The notes beneath the pieces were generated by a model. That model was not told the origin of the DNA and did not search any database. It worked only from the letters and a program-made list of their open reading frames with translations. Shown piece by piece: positions 43,632 to 55,202 of a stretch of 64,000 bases of DNA. The position numbers and the translations under genes were made by a program. Source of the stretch: Phaeotremella fagi (taxonomy: Eukaryota; Basidiomycota; Tremellomycetes; Tremellales; Phaeotremellaceae); NCBI GenBank assembly GCA_001599715.1, contig BCHU01000003.1:1674001-1738000 (forward strand). Direction: 5' to 3'. Each line of letters opens with the position of its first letter. Positions within the stretch are counted from its first letter, which is position 1.

Positions 43632-44369
43632 GCTAGTCCACACGCTTTAACATCCATGTAACAACAGTTTCCATTTATTGGTTAATCACTTTTCAAATTT
43701 CTTACTTTCCGGTCAATCTCGATCAAACAAGGACAAGAACAAGAACAATAAAAAATCAATCATACACAGACTAATTTCGGGGTTTTCATTTTCATTTTAT
43801 TTAGTTATTCATTCGTTATATATTTAATGTAAGATAGTAGCTGAGGATGATTTTTTTATCGAATTTCTTTTTCTTTTTCCTACTTCCACTTCCACAACTA
43901 CTCCTTTGTACAACATCAAAACCTCCAACATCATCCCTTTATCTGAACTACCGCTCTTTTCCACTTCAAACTTAAACTTCATAATCTTATTATCAAGGGC
44001 TTCAAATCGTTGTTATTCTCATACCATAAGTAATGAATCATGCAATCAACTACATGACCAAGTTAACGTGTTCGTCAACATCTTATTGTCTGGAATACTT
44101 TGGTGATCGAGTGGCGTGGTGGCGTCTTGTTGATTGGATTTCATAAAATCTGGAATCGAGTCAGCAGTGACGATGAAGTGTTGCTATGGTCTGGTTGATA
44201 GTTAAAATAACGGTGATGAAGAGAGTGTGTAAGTGTAAGATCGATCGAAGCGGGTAAACTATAAGGAATAACGCTGGAAATCAAAAACGATCGTAAAATC
44301 GAATTAAGTGCAATGATCTACAAGGTACATAGTACAACCATATGCTAACAGTCACGTCCAACCAAACCA
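43632..44369. other. intergenic region between convergent genes
   Basis: About 740 bp, AT-rich, with no supported ORF. A GTGATGA string at 44211 resembles a C box, but no CTGA follows within the expected distance. Confidence 0.4.
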
Positions 44370-45461
44370 TCAAGTCGACGAATTAATGTCCAATCCAGAA
44401 ACTTGATCAACCACCTGCTCCTGCTCCTGCTCCTTCTCCCTCTCCAACCGTCGACGAACATTCTCCTCAGCCCTCCGTTGAAATTCCTCAGTCTTCAACC
44501 GTTTCTCCTCAACTTTCTTCATCGTTTTCAATCTCGATTCTTCCGCTTTTTCATCTGTCGCTGTTGTTGGAACCGGTGTCGGGGTTGAGGAACCAGATTG
44601 ATTTCTGGATTTAGACTTTTCGTTGGAATCTAGGAGTATCGTCGTTGGGCCCTACATCTCTCATCAGTATTTTCAATTTTTGATTTAGTTTAGATTGGTT
44701 GAATTACATCGTTGACTAGAGCTACTTGCATCATGGCTCCGAATTGGCCATCTACATCGGATATGTTAATGATTGCAGTCGTTTGATATCGTGGGCGATT
44801 GACATTGGACTCACTTTTTATTTTACTCGGATCATACGCTTTAGATATCTCTTCTATGAATGATTGATAATAAGCTTTCCCGGGTATCGTCGACTACACC
44901 AGATCAGGTTGTCAATGAATAAAATCAAGGGATAAGACATACCATGGATTCGTGAAAATCTGTTCAACGTTAATCTGACATCAATAATGGTGGTGAACAA
45001 ACAGATCACTCACCTGGTATGGATCCTTTAAATCCAGCTAGCAGAGTGAACTGAGATACTAAATCCAACCTCCCATTAAACCTTTAACCCATCTTGTTAA
45101 CCACTTACCACAAAGCACCTCCCCCTCAATATCTTTCACGCTCTTCTTCCAAAGTGCCCCAACCTCATCATCAAACAATTTCGCCGATAAGATTTTCTTG
45201 ATTATCAAAGTTGAATCTGAAGGTTGATCATCTAAACTATCGAGTTAGGATTCATCATATTTTCAATATGCTATTTGGCTTGATCATTTTCACTTACTTC
45301 TATCGATTCCTATTAGGACTAGGAGACCTTTACCAATTGATGAAATTGTTTGTCCGTCGACTTTTGGTTTTTCAGTCCGATTTCTTTTGTTGTATTTTGG
45401 AAGGGATCAGATTCTTACCAGTGACAGAAGCTGAGATTACTCTTTGGATGACAGCTTTCAT
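44370..45461 (-). CDS. D-aminoacyl-tRNA deacylase (DTD1) with charged C-terminal extension
   Basis: Hydrolyses D-amino acids (and glycine) wrongly attached to tRNA. Exon 1 encodes MKAVIQRVISASVT, the canonical DTD start. Later exons give QFTLYG-region sequence and end in VDGQFGAMMQVALVNDGPTT followed by ILLDS, the family's C-terminal core with the Gly-x-Pro-like substrate loop region (NDGPTT). After it comes an extra ~95 residues, Ser/Thr-rich then strongly Glu/Arg/Lys-rich (RLKTMKKVEEKRLKTEEFQR, RAEENVRRRLEREKEQEQEQ), likely a long helix. Several introns of 40-60 nt are present in 44.6-45.45 kb; internal edges are approximate. The usual length is about 150 residues. Confidence 0.82.
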
Positions 45462-45803
45462 CGCAGTTTGATTATTGGGTGGTAGTTGTTGTGAAAGAGA
45501 AGGTTCCGGATTTTCGGAGTGTCGAGAGAAAAAAGTTTTCGTCACCAGTCGGATGGATGTTCATTCATGTGTCAAATATCTTCAATAATTTACTGAGATT
45601 TGACGATGGGTCTGAAGAGCAGGCAAGGTATCTCTAGCTAATGAATGAATAGTGCATAAACCCTAATCCAATATTGGTACAATCCCTTCTGCTACTCATT
45701 AAACCAATCCGCTTTCCATAAACCCTACACATCTTAGAACTATACTACTGAATCATAAACCCATATCCAACTGACCCCATCCCCTCCAACCCATACCTCC
45801 AAC
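45462..45803. other. intergenic region
   Basis: About 340 bp between the DTD1 start and the RCF1 stop. Nothing recognised beyond a probable DTD1 promoter; the end nearest RCF1 is C/T-rich (45770-45800). Confidence 0.4.
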
Positions 45804-46685
45804 TCATCTCCTCCCCCGCAACCCATCCTCCTCCTTCTGAATCCCTTCAGCCTCTCTCAATCGTCTAGCAAAGTCCGAAACCCTAATCTTCTCCTTCGGT
45901 GGGTAATTACTATCAACCTCGTCCTTTGAGTTACTGAACGGGTTACGTAGTTTGGTTGAACCTTCTTCTGATTCTGGGGATGGTGGTAGTTCACCTATAG
46001 TATTGATGATATCGTTATTAAGGAAAAAAAAGGAGGAAAAGCAATCGTGGTACTCACCTTTTATCACTCTTTCTCTGGATGACGCTATGTTCTCAGCTTT
46101 GTTCGTTAACATGATCGCTCCTGCTACCATCGCTACTACCGTTATACCTTGGAATCTATAATCGAACGGTAGTCAATATGGAATGATCGTAATTGAGATG
46201 TGCAAGCAGATGATGGAAATACCACATCTAATCATGAATCTTCAAAGATTTATTCTGGAAAAAGGATGTTCCAGTAATCCGTTCGACATCAATGAAACCA
46301 AACAATCCATATACCCAGAGAAACAGATCCAGTTCAAATCAAGAATTAAAAAATGACTCACGCGACTCTAGCTCTCAAATATCGATTGAACTGAGTTCTA
46401 TTCCCAGATCTCAAAGAGAAGGAAGCACCGATAAGTGCAGCTGTCGTAGCTGCCATTCCTGAATCACAGTATAAGCACGAATTTCCACATAATGAGTACG
46501 AAATAATGTGCTTGATCAGACATTGGACAGTTGATCATTGTCTTTTTCACTTTTTCGAGCGAGAGAAGAAAAACTCGACACATACCTATAGGAACTAATG
46601 GTTGTTTCTTACATTTCTCCCATCCGTATGAAAGATATGTGTGACCGTTCTCTGTTGCTGGATAAGATGAAGTTGGAGTTGTCAT
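45804..46685 (-). CDS. RCF1: respiratory supercomplex factor 1 (HIG1 domain)
   Basis: Inner mitochondrial membrane protein that associates with cytochrome c oxidase and the III-IV supercomplex. The first exon reads YLSYGWEKCKKQPLVPIG (HIG1 domain start). The next gives MAATTAALIGASFSLRSGNR and TQFNRYLRARV, then FQGITVVAMVAGAIML, forming the helical hairpin with the conserved QFNRxLRxRV loop. The C-terminal ~80 residues are soluble, acidic then basic (VSDFARRLREAEGIQKEEDG), as in yeast Rcf1. Four introns interrupt it, the first about 46460-46583. No cleavable presequence, as expected. Confidence 0.9.
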
Positions 46686-46823
46686 TGTGTTATGTTTAAA
46701 TGAATGTCGTTTAATGAATCAAAAAGTGTAGATGCAGAGAATGAACTTTTTAGATCGATCGAAGCCGAAGCCCGTAAGATGTAGGTTGACTCGGTATTCA
46801 TATTTCCGTCTACATAAACACCA

Positions 46824-49600
46824 CTAAAACCACAAACAACGATCTTTAATCGCTCTCGTATCTATAGCTGAGTATTCATCCCTTCGTATCCACATGTCAG
46901 ACAACGTCTCCATGTTACACATGACAGCTGCGCCCTTCCAGCAAATGAATCTTGGGTTGAGATTACGTGGTGGAGGTATGATTGAGACGTCAGCAATCGG
47001 GAACCCCTTCGCGCGAAGTAGTGGTGGTAATCTGAATTCACTTTAGTCTGTGATATGATACTAGATGAACACCAACTCACCTTTCCGCTAAGAAACTTGA
47101 TATTCCTTTGATAGCACTTCCACCACCTATCAACAAGATACTGTTGGAAGCAGTTTTGATTTTATTTTCAGTTCCACACATTGAGATGGACGCTGCGATG
47201 GCAGCATCTAGAGGTGATCTAGACGCTTCATTGACAATCTCTTTCGAGGACAGTCGATTCTCTGGAACGGTAATCGGCAGTTCGACTGTTGTGGTCGAAG
47301 GGATGGGAGGAGTTTCGGTTTCTGTGCCGTTAAGTGGAGTCGATCCGTTCACTGAGAGATCGGGGATTGTCACTTTTGGTTCGACTTCTTGACTGTTCGC
47401 AGGTGCTCCGTTAGCAATAACTGGTTGATCTTTGACTTCATCGCTTGTCGTTGTGTCCGCGACGTTAGATACAGGTTCGACGGGTGCGATTGCAGCTGTA
47501 GGTCGGAGATGGGTTGTACAAGCAGCCATAGCACCGCTCTGAGACATGTCAGCATCCCATTAGTATCAATTAGCTCACCGCCTCGTCGTAACTCGAAGTA
47601 AGATCGTCCGTGATCCCATCAGACGTATTGCGAAAGTTGAAAAACCCATCACCTCGTTTTTCTTTGAAATCGATCTGCGGTAGAGTTAGACAACTCCACG
47701 CCAAAGACACCAAACTTACCAATCTGGTATCGAAGAAGATCTAACCGTTGTCAGCTGACCTAGTTTCGTTGTCACATACCAAAGGTGCCAAAATATTCTC
47801 ATCATAAGTTCGCAGGGCATATTTTTGAGTCAACCCTTCCGTCTTCAACAGATAGAAATCCCAGGGTGTATTAGCGACGAGGTGCTAGCAGATAAGTATC
47901 CAGACGTTGACTTCTACTTACCTCTTCCAATGTACAAATTCTGATTTTGAGATTATCCATCATGATCCATTCCTGCGCCCTCGCCAGATCCAGATCCTTG
48001 TATGGAAAGTTTGAACGTTTCATGATAGTAGTCAACGCTGCTGTAATGTCATCACCTCCATACGCTAGTTTGATCCTGTGGGGTTAGACATTTCCACATG
48101 CGTTATCTCACCTGGTATCCTGGTTCAAAAGACCGTCATCAACGTATGCTACTGATGTCGACTGAGCACCGATATCCACCACACAAGCGCTGGAAAGACC
48201 AGCACTGAATATGGCACAGGACGATTCCTGGGAGTATCAGTACATGCATTCACACCACTCGACTCACCTGCTGAATAGACAACTCTTTGAAACCCAAGAC
48301 GTTCAGCAACAGATGGCTCATCTCCTGGACATAGGTTCGATCACCATGATCCGCGACAATCAACAGAACTGAAAATTTCTAAACGTCAGTGATGCCATAC
48401 CGAATCGACTCACAGTATAATCTGCAGGTTTGACGTCCAACTCGGTCCTCAATGATTCCTGTAGTATAAGAGCGATATCGTCAAGAAGCAGTTGACTAGA
48501 TTCCCAATCACGTCTATTGAGTCCACGTTGTAGGATTGGGTATCTGACTTTGTAGCCAGCGGATTCGGGAAGACGAAGAGCCTACTGATGAGTCCTCGTT
48601 AAGAGTCTACCCTACCTCAGTTCCGATGACGAACGGTCTCCCTTCAGCCTCTGCCCAATCTATTCTATACGGATCGTTATGTTCTGGTACGTTTTCAGGT
48701 CTGACTTTGGAGTTGAACGCAGCAACTCGATCCCCATCTCTTCGATCCGTGACCAATTTGTTCGCTCTGAGTTTGTTACGAAGATATTCTCGAAGATATC
48801 CAATTTTGGCTTCAATCTGGGGGTCAGTCATACTCGTCAACACGAGACATACTGGATCAGCCCAAGCTTCGTCATCTTCATCGCCATCCATATCTACATC
48901 ATCGTCTTTCTTATGCTTCTTCTCCCTTCTGTTAGCAGCTTCATCTGCTGATCTCTTGGCTCGATTACCAGGAACGGTGGGTGTATATCCTGAGTGTAGA
49001 GCCTTACCAGGTCTGGCTATACAATTGGGAATTTCTTTGGGATAGAAATCAGACGCTCTCCCTATTCTAAGATGTCTGGATCCGGGGTGGATTATTAGAG
49101 TGGTCATCAATGGGTTTTCCTACATTGGGTCAATGAATGATTGGAAAATGGGTTGTGGAACATACCTTTGCAATTGGTTCCCCACCTTCAGCAACTCTAG
49201 TTTCTTCAGTTTGAGCTTCTTTAGCAACTTTAGCTAAACTAGCTTGACGAGCTACGTCCAAATTATAATCTCTCATCAAATAATCTCCAGCTGGATTTTT
49301 TATGTTGTACCTGGGGGTATCAGAACGGCTGCGTTTGTGTCTCTACTTACAGTCCCGGAACAAATGCTAGTGTATACGACATGAGCCCTTCAATTTTCTG
49401 TGGTCATGGTTAGTTACGATTTGACTTGGACTTGCTTTTGATTTCTTTGGAGGATTTCGTTTGGCTGCTGCTGCAGTAACGGCAGCCTGATTCGAAGGAC
49501 CTGCACCTGGAGTCGCGTCTGCTGGGGTGAAATTTTCTGTGACTTGTACTGTATCATCTTGGAGTTCTATGGGGTCCATAGGAGGTGGTGAGTGGTCCAT
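46824..49600 (-). CDS. ARP8: actin-related protein ARP8, INO80 complex
   Basis: Nuclear actin-related subunit of the INO80 remodeller that helps bind extranucleosomal DNA. The N-terminal exon (MDHSPPPMDPIELQDDTVQV) and the following Ala/Lys-rich stretch are disordered. Then come LMTTLIIHPGSRHLRIGRAS with DFYPKEIPNCIARP (actin-fold start typical of Arp8), ADPVCLVLTSMTDPQIEAKI, YRIDWAEAEGRPFVIG, ESCAIFSAGLSSACVVDIGA-like phosphate-loop sequence at about 48.1-48.2 kb, ILLIGGGSAIKGISSFLAER and a C-terminal FICWKGAAVMCNMETLSDMW ending RCLWF. An Arp8-type insert (basic/acidic, KRSADEAANRREKKHKKDDD) is present. More than ten introns are read. It shares a 167-bp divergent promoter with NOP2. Confidence 0.92.
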
Positions 49601-49767
49601 TGTGGTGGTGTTGAAGTAAGATGTATGGTGAGCTGTATATATAGGTCTAAGGTACAGTAGTAATTCTTACGTAATATAAAAAGTTTGAATTCACTTTATT
49701 TTCAGTCCACCTTTCCTTCAAAATCTTACAACAATATATCACCACTTTAAATTAAAATCATCCGACA
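49601..49767. promoter_or_regulatory. 167-bp bidirectional promoter, ARP8 / NOP2
   Basis: The two start codons are 167 bp apart on opposite strands. The sequence is AT-rich with CAC/TTAC runs, and no TATA box stands out. It probably drives both genes. Confidence 0.6.
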
Positions 49768-52246
49768 ATGGGTAGAAAAGCAAAGAATAAGCAAGCAGGT
49801 CCAACCCCACTACCGGGTTCTGATTTAGATAGATCACACAGTCGTAACTCCAAAGGGAAAAAGAAGGCTCCTTCAACCAGAGACGACAAAAAATCTATCA
49901 AAGCTTCCTCGAATCTCAGTGGTAACGCTTTGAGAGAATTCAATCGTAAAAAGTTGCAGAAGAAGGCGGCGGTTAAGAAAATAGATCAGGTTGATGAGGA
50001 CAGTGATTTGGATGAGGCTTTGCAACCTGGGTAGGTTTTCGTCGTTGCATGAAGATTTTCAAAATTGATGTTTTGGTGACTTAGGGAATTGTCTGAGGAG
50101 GAGGAAGAAGTCAAAGTCAAATCTGTAAAGAAAGGCAAGAAGGCTGCGTCGCCAGAGGATGATCTACCAGTAAGTACCATGATTAGGCGTTGTACTAATC
50201 CATTTTAGCGAGGTGGACCTGTGAAAGAGTTAGTGTTTTCCGATTCGGAAGGTGAAGATGACGAGGTGAGTCCAACTGGTACAACATCTCCTTACCCGTC
50301 AGGCCCTCAACGACGACGACGAAGATCTCCCAACTGGTCAACACGCATTCGACCTTGACGAAGCTCCATCAGATGCCGAGTCCGACCTACTGATGGAAGG
50401 TGAAGATGACGAATTTGACATTGACGAGGAGGAGGAGGAAGAAGATTCAGCCTTTGATTCTTCAGAAGATGAAGATGGAGATGAGAAAATGGTAGATGCA
50501 GACTCCGATCCTCGACCACCACATCTTCGACCTAACCCAATCCCAACATCTGATGATGAAGATGCGGAATTCACCACCAACATTGAGGATGATCTTGAAA
50601 ACGATGGATACACTTTACCAGCTGTCGAAAGCGGTGGTGAGGTTGAGGAGTTCGAAAAGGGAACCAGTCTGAGGGAGGTCGAGGGTAGAATGAGATGGTT
50701 GGTTGGTGTCTGCATGGGCAAGGATGAGAAGAGTAAAGGTATCCCCGGAAAGTGAGTCAAGAGTTATTACCATAACTGATCGTAGATCACGATCGGATCA
50801 CTTGCTTCAGTTACAACATGACATTGCGACATACTTTGGTTACAACACTTTTCTCGTTGGGAAATTGATGAAACTGTTCCCAGCTGATGAGGTAGGTTGT
50901 ATTGCTGGTATAGCGCTAACTTGCAGGCTCTTGCGTTCTTTGAAGCCAACGAAACACCTAGACCAGTCACCATTCGTGCCAACACCCTTCGTACTCGTAG
51001 AAGAGATCTTGCACAGGCGTTGATAAACCGTGGTGTCAACCTTGAGCCTATTGGTAAATGGAGTAAAGTCGGGTTACAAGTGTTTGAATCACCTGTCCCA
51101 GTCGGTAAGTCATCCTTCAAGTCTAAGCTTATTTTAGGTGCAACACCTGAGTATATGGCTGGTCACTATATGCTTCAAGCCGCTTCATCGTTCCTTCCAG
51201 TTATTGCTCTCGCCCCTCAACCCAATGAAAGAGTTCTCGACATGGCCTCTGCGCCAGGTGGTAAAACGACCTACATCTCTGCGCTACTTCAAAACACCGG
51301 TACTGTTTTCGCCAATGATTCAAACAAACAAAGAACGAAATCTTTAACGGCAAACGTTCACCGGATGGGATGCAAGAATGTCGTGGTCTGTAGTCATGAC
51401 GGTAGAGAATTCCCCAAAGTCATGGGTGGATTCGATAGAGTATTGTTGGACGCTCCATGCAGTGGTACGGGGGTGATTTCAAAGGATGCGAGTGTCAAGG
51501 TTAACAAGGTAGGTTAGAAATCGGATCAAAGCTGATCCCCAGACCGAAAGAGATTTCCATCTTCTCGCTCATCTACAAAAACAACTCATTCTGTGCGCCC
51601 TCGACTCTTGTGACGCATCTTCGTCGACTGGCGGTTATGTCGTCTATTCAACATGTTCAGTTACAGTTGACGAAAACGAATCAGTCGTAGATTACGCTTT
51701 AAGAAAGAGACCTCATTGTAGGCTAGTACCAACGGGGTTAGAGTTTGGTGTCGAAGGGTTCAAAGCTTTTGAGGGGAAACAATTCCATTCAAGTCTGAAT
51801 CTCACAAGAAGGGTAAGTGTAATTTCATCAGAGCAAAATTTCAACTTACACTCCCATAGTTCTACCCTCATAAACACAACATGGACGGTTTCTTCGTTGC
51901 CAAATTCAAAGTTGAAAAACGAAAGAAGTTGACCAAATCGACTCAAGAAGAAGAACCTCAAATGATGTTGAACGACGACGGTGAACTGGTCGAAGAGGCA
52001 GGTGACGAATCTGCGTTCAACGAGGATGCAGACAAGGAATTGATGGAGGGTGGGTTTTATTTCCACCTTTGTGTTTCGAGGCTAACCCATTGTTCAGAGA
52101 GTAAACGTAAACACCTTCTCAAAACTAAAGGTATCAAGATCGCTGCTAAACCTGGAACCAGTTCGAAGATTGTTGAAAAGGAATCGAACGGTCAGATGAA
52201 ATTGCCCAAAGGGAAGAAACTGACTGAAAAGCGAAGAGCCAAGTGA
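49768..52246 (+). CDS. NOP2: NOP2, 25S rRNA (cytosine-C5) methyltransferase
   Basis: Nucleolar enzyme for 60S maturation that methylates a cytosine in the large rRNA. The N-terminal ~290 residues are Lys-rich then strongly acidic (EEEEEEDSAFDSSEDEDGDE), as in other NOP2 proteins. The catalytic part includes LPADE-region helices, RPVTIRANTLRTRRRDLAQA, ATPEYMAGHYMLQAASSFLP, NERVLDMASAPGGKTTYISA (SAM site), NVVVCSHDGREFPKV, DRVLLDAPCSGTGVISKD (catalytic Cys in DAPCSGTG) and YVVYSTCSVTVDENESVVDY (second Cys in STCS), ending FYPHKHNMDGFFVAKFKV. The C-terminus is basic (KLPKGKKLTEKRRAK). Ten introns are read, all short. Confidence 0.95.
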
Positions 52247-52341
52247 TCTCTAGCGACTTTGTTACATCTGATTATAGTTTTGTTATATACCTTCTGCATT
52301 TTATATTGTTATCAACGCTAAACGTCAGTCCTCGGCCCCCG

Positions 52342-53608
52342 CTAACCCTTGATATACCCTTTCCACCAGTCATCAAAACTCTGCGCTTCATCCGTCTCAA
52401 TCCCCAATTCTTTCAACGCCTTGACGCTCAACTGGGTATTTTCCGGACGCTGAGTTTGTCCAGGTAAAGGTTTCGGTGGTTTACTAGAATCAGGAATAAC
52501 ATGATCGATAGGTAGTGAGAGATGGTTTGAGATGATCTTCGTCATTTGGTATTTCGTTAACGGCGGTGATGTGGAGGAGTAATGAAGGATTTTGGGTAGG
52601 GTTTGGGTGATATCTGTGATTATTTTAATTCAGATTTTTGTTCACACGACATCTCGGCTTACGGGTTATAACGTATAAGACTCTAGCTACGTCTTCGACG
52701 TTTGTGGGAAATCTAACTTGATAATCGTCCATTTTGTATTGTTTCCCAGATTGATCTTGAATGACTATGACAGCATTAACTCACTTCAGAGTGGGTAGCT
52801 ACATACCATCGACCAAAACGTTCACCGCTGATTCAGCGTTATAAGTCGTTCGTCCGTATCTTCACGCTGTCAGATGAATCTCTGTGAGAAAGGCTCCACT
52901 CACAACAAAGGCAATCTCAAAATAGATATTTTAGCCCCTTGCTCTTGCTCCTTCAAAACAGCTAGTTCACCTTCACGTTTCTGTCGACCATACATCTGAA
53001 GTGGATCAGGTTCGTCGTCAACTTCGTAAGGTGGTTTTGAACCGTTAAAAACATAATCAGTCGAAATATAGATCAAAGTGAATCCGAGTGATTTGGATAA
53101 CGACGCCAGGTGAGCTGGAACTTGGACATTTATCTGAGCAGCTTTTTCCGGGTTCTAATTGTTAAATCGAGTTATAGATGGGTGACTAACCGCTTCAGCA
53201 ACATCTGGTCTCCTTTCTGCCGCACCTCTAGATTAGACAGAATACGACGAACACCTACAATGAACGACGACTATTCAGAAATCAGGATTCGTCTTTCATC
53301 CATGAGCTTTACTTACCGTCAACTTTGGTTCTCTGAAAAAACCCATCGACAGCTTCTTGATCCATAAGATCGAGCTTGGTGTAGGAAGGATCGACACCAG
53401 CACGAGTGAATGCTAGTGGTATCACTGACATACATCAGCTATCAATCGTCGAGATCGACATACCTCTATCACCCTTGGAGACGAAATATTCTCCAACTGC
53501 TCGACCTAAAAGCCCGCTTGCTCCTGTATAAAGGGGTCGTCTATCAATTTGGGTATGCGACAGTTGATACTAGATCTCACCTGTGACTACTACTGACTTG
53601 GATGACAT
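52342..53608 (-). CDS. RmlD/MAT2B-like NAD(P)-binding protein
   Basis: Extended short-chain dehydrogenase of the dTDP-4-dehydrorhamnose reductase group. In animals and yeasts the closest function is the regulatory beta subunit of methionine adenosyltransferase (MAT2B). The spliced N-terminus reads MSSKSVVVTGASGLLGRAVG with the GxxGxxG dinucleotide motif. Further on, STDYVFNGSKPPYEVDDEPD precedes QMYGRQKREGELAVL with the YxxxK pair, and the C-terminus has SVKALKELGIETDEAQSFDD and WWKGYIKG. Eight or so introns of 40-60 nt. It ends 95 bp from the NOP2 stop, convergent. Whether it is an enzyme or a MAT subunit is not decided. Confidence 0.8.
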
Positions 53609-53855
53609 TGTGAGTGATAACTCAAAGTACGATTTAAGATTCAGCTCTGACTATCAACAACATCGATAAAACGACATCGGAAATCGAAAGTGGCATCGAG
53701 TTAGTGGCACATGAAGAATCACTTGAAATCCTTGAACTGTATCTGTCCAATATATACATCGAACCTACTGAAAGACTTTAAAATAGACTAAATTTACTAA
53801 CTAGAAGAAAAAGAGACAAACATAAAAAACAGCTAAGTGAAGACCATCCATCCTC

Positions 53856-54840
53856 CTAAAAATCGACGAGAGTCGCAACATCAGCACCATCATCTTCGCC
53901 TTCCCCGCCTGCACCACCGCTTTCTGACATTTCCCCAAAACTTCTATATGGTGGAGGAACGAATCTTCTCTTGGGATCTTTATCTCTCGGAGGTTCAATA
54001 GATTCGAACCTTTCCGTTAAATAGAATAAAGCGATGTCGACATTCTCAAACTCCCAACTCTTTTGATTTCGAACTTTCATCCTTTCAACTATTGTGTTGT
54101 GTTTCCCCCACATCTCTTCCAACTGAGTTTGAGTGTATACATTCTCCACCTCTGAGACTGGAATGATTGATTCGAGATCATGAATAATGTTTTCATTCTC
54201 TCGTCTGACTTGCTTGATATTTTTATCGAAAACAGCTGAACACAACGTTGACAATTTGACGAGTTCTACCTGAGCGTTGCATAGAATGTCGGTAGATCCA
54301 TTCCTATGAAGGAAATTGTGGTAATTTAGAAGTGAGGGGATAGTTTGTACTTCGTTAGTGAAGTCCAACATGATGTCGAACTCTTCTAGATCTTGTTTAT
54401 CAAGATACCTCTTGATGCAGTTGAGACTTGTGCGGACGTTGACCTCGGGAAGAAAAATGTTGCAAACTTGAAGAGAAGTTGGTTCAGCATCCCAAGCGCT
54501 GATCGACTTGAAGACTTCGGGTATCTCCTTCGTGATTTCCTGAATCAATGAGTATTCTTTACTTTCAGTAGAGCGGAAGGTGAGTTTCTGTGATTGTCTC
54601 TCCTCGTTGTAGAAGGCCAAAAGCTTGTTGGCGTTATAATTTCTAGGTCTGTCGTTGAGGAAAGTGGGGTTTAATTGATTATTCCTCTCGCTGACACCAA
54701 CACCAAGGTTCTCGATTATTTGGGGGAATCTCTTCTGATTTTTGACCGAAAGGTTTGAGAAGGATGTAGCTACGTGATAGTATTTTAAGGACAATAGGCT
54801 TCAAATGGGAAATGAACTTACCAGAAGAATTGTATGACAT
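53856..54840 (-). CDS. unknown tandem-family protein, copy 1 (diverged)
   Basis: Exon 1 is only MSYNSS plus one base; a phase-1 intron (about 54768-54820) joins it to exon 2, ATSFSNLSVKNQKRFPQIIE. About 305 residues, mostly helical. ELVKLSTLCSAVFDKNIKQV matches the core helix of the other copies (copy 3: CLVSLNMICDNALDQVV). The C-terminus adds FVPPPYRSFGEMSESGGAGG and an acidic end. No signal peptide or membrane segment. The three related genes are at 58.5-62.3 kb, same strand, all with the same exon-1/phase-1-intron layout. Membership is supported mainly by gene layout, length and the core helix. No known domain is recognised. Confidence 0.65.
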
Positions 54841-54964
54841 GTTGAAGTATGATAGGTATTGGCTTGGTGAAGTTAAAATGGGATAGTTTGAATGTGTGGC
54901 AAATCAGGATGGATGTTTGGAATGGAAAGAGAGACGGGGGGCGTCGACTATTTAAGCAACTAAA

Positions 54965-54989
54965 GGGACTTCTTTCAGAAAGAAGTCCC
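54965..54989. repeat. perfect palindrome, 12-bp arms with a 1-nt centre
   Basis: GGGACTTCTTTC (54965-54976), A, GAAAGAAGTCCC (54978-54989), 125 bp upstream of the ATG of tandem-family copy 1. CCCCTT at its edge resembles a stress-response element (CCCCT). Confidence 0.8.
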
Positions 54990-55014
54990 CTTAAACGAAC
55001 TATCAAAGGATCGC

Positions 55015-55074
55015 ATAAATGATTTGTAAGCATTGCTCCACACCAAGAAAGGAGCGTATAAATGATTTGTAAGC
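55015..55074. repeat. 17-bp direct repeat, two copies, followed by a G12 run
   Basis: ATAAATGATTTGTAAGC at 55015-55031 and again at 55058-55074, 43 bp apart. The second copy runs into GCGCG and an unbroken run of 12 G at 55079-55090. The purpose is unknown; the G run may be length-variable. Confidence 0.8.
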
Positions 55075-55202
55075 GCGCGGGGGGGGGGGGATGGAATCGA
55101 GGATGAAAGAGCGAATCTATGCAGCAGATAGTCGATGCATAATTCGTAGTATTTTCTACTGAAAATCTCCCAAAACGGCTGATTGTTCTCCGACCTTGAC
55201 CT

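Larger units (their letters stand above)
54841..55202. other. intergenic region with palindrome, direct repeat and G run
   Basis: Upstream of tandem-family copy 1 and downstream of the MFS permease stop. The repeats are listed separately. No ORF. Confidence 0.6.

Noticed and set aside
44211..44330. Possible box C/D snoRNA starting at GTGATGA
   Set aside because: No D box (CTGA) at a suitable distance and no terminal stem.
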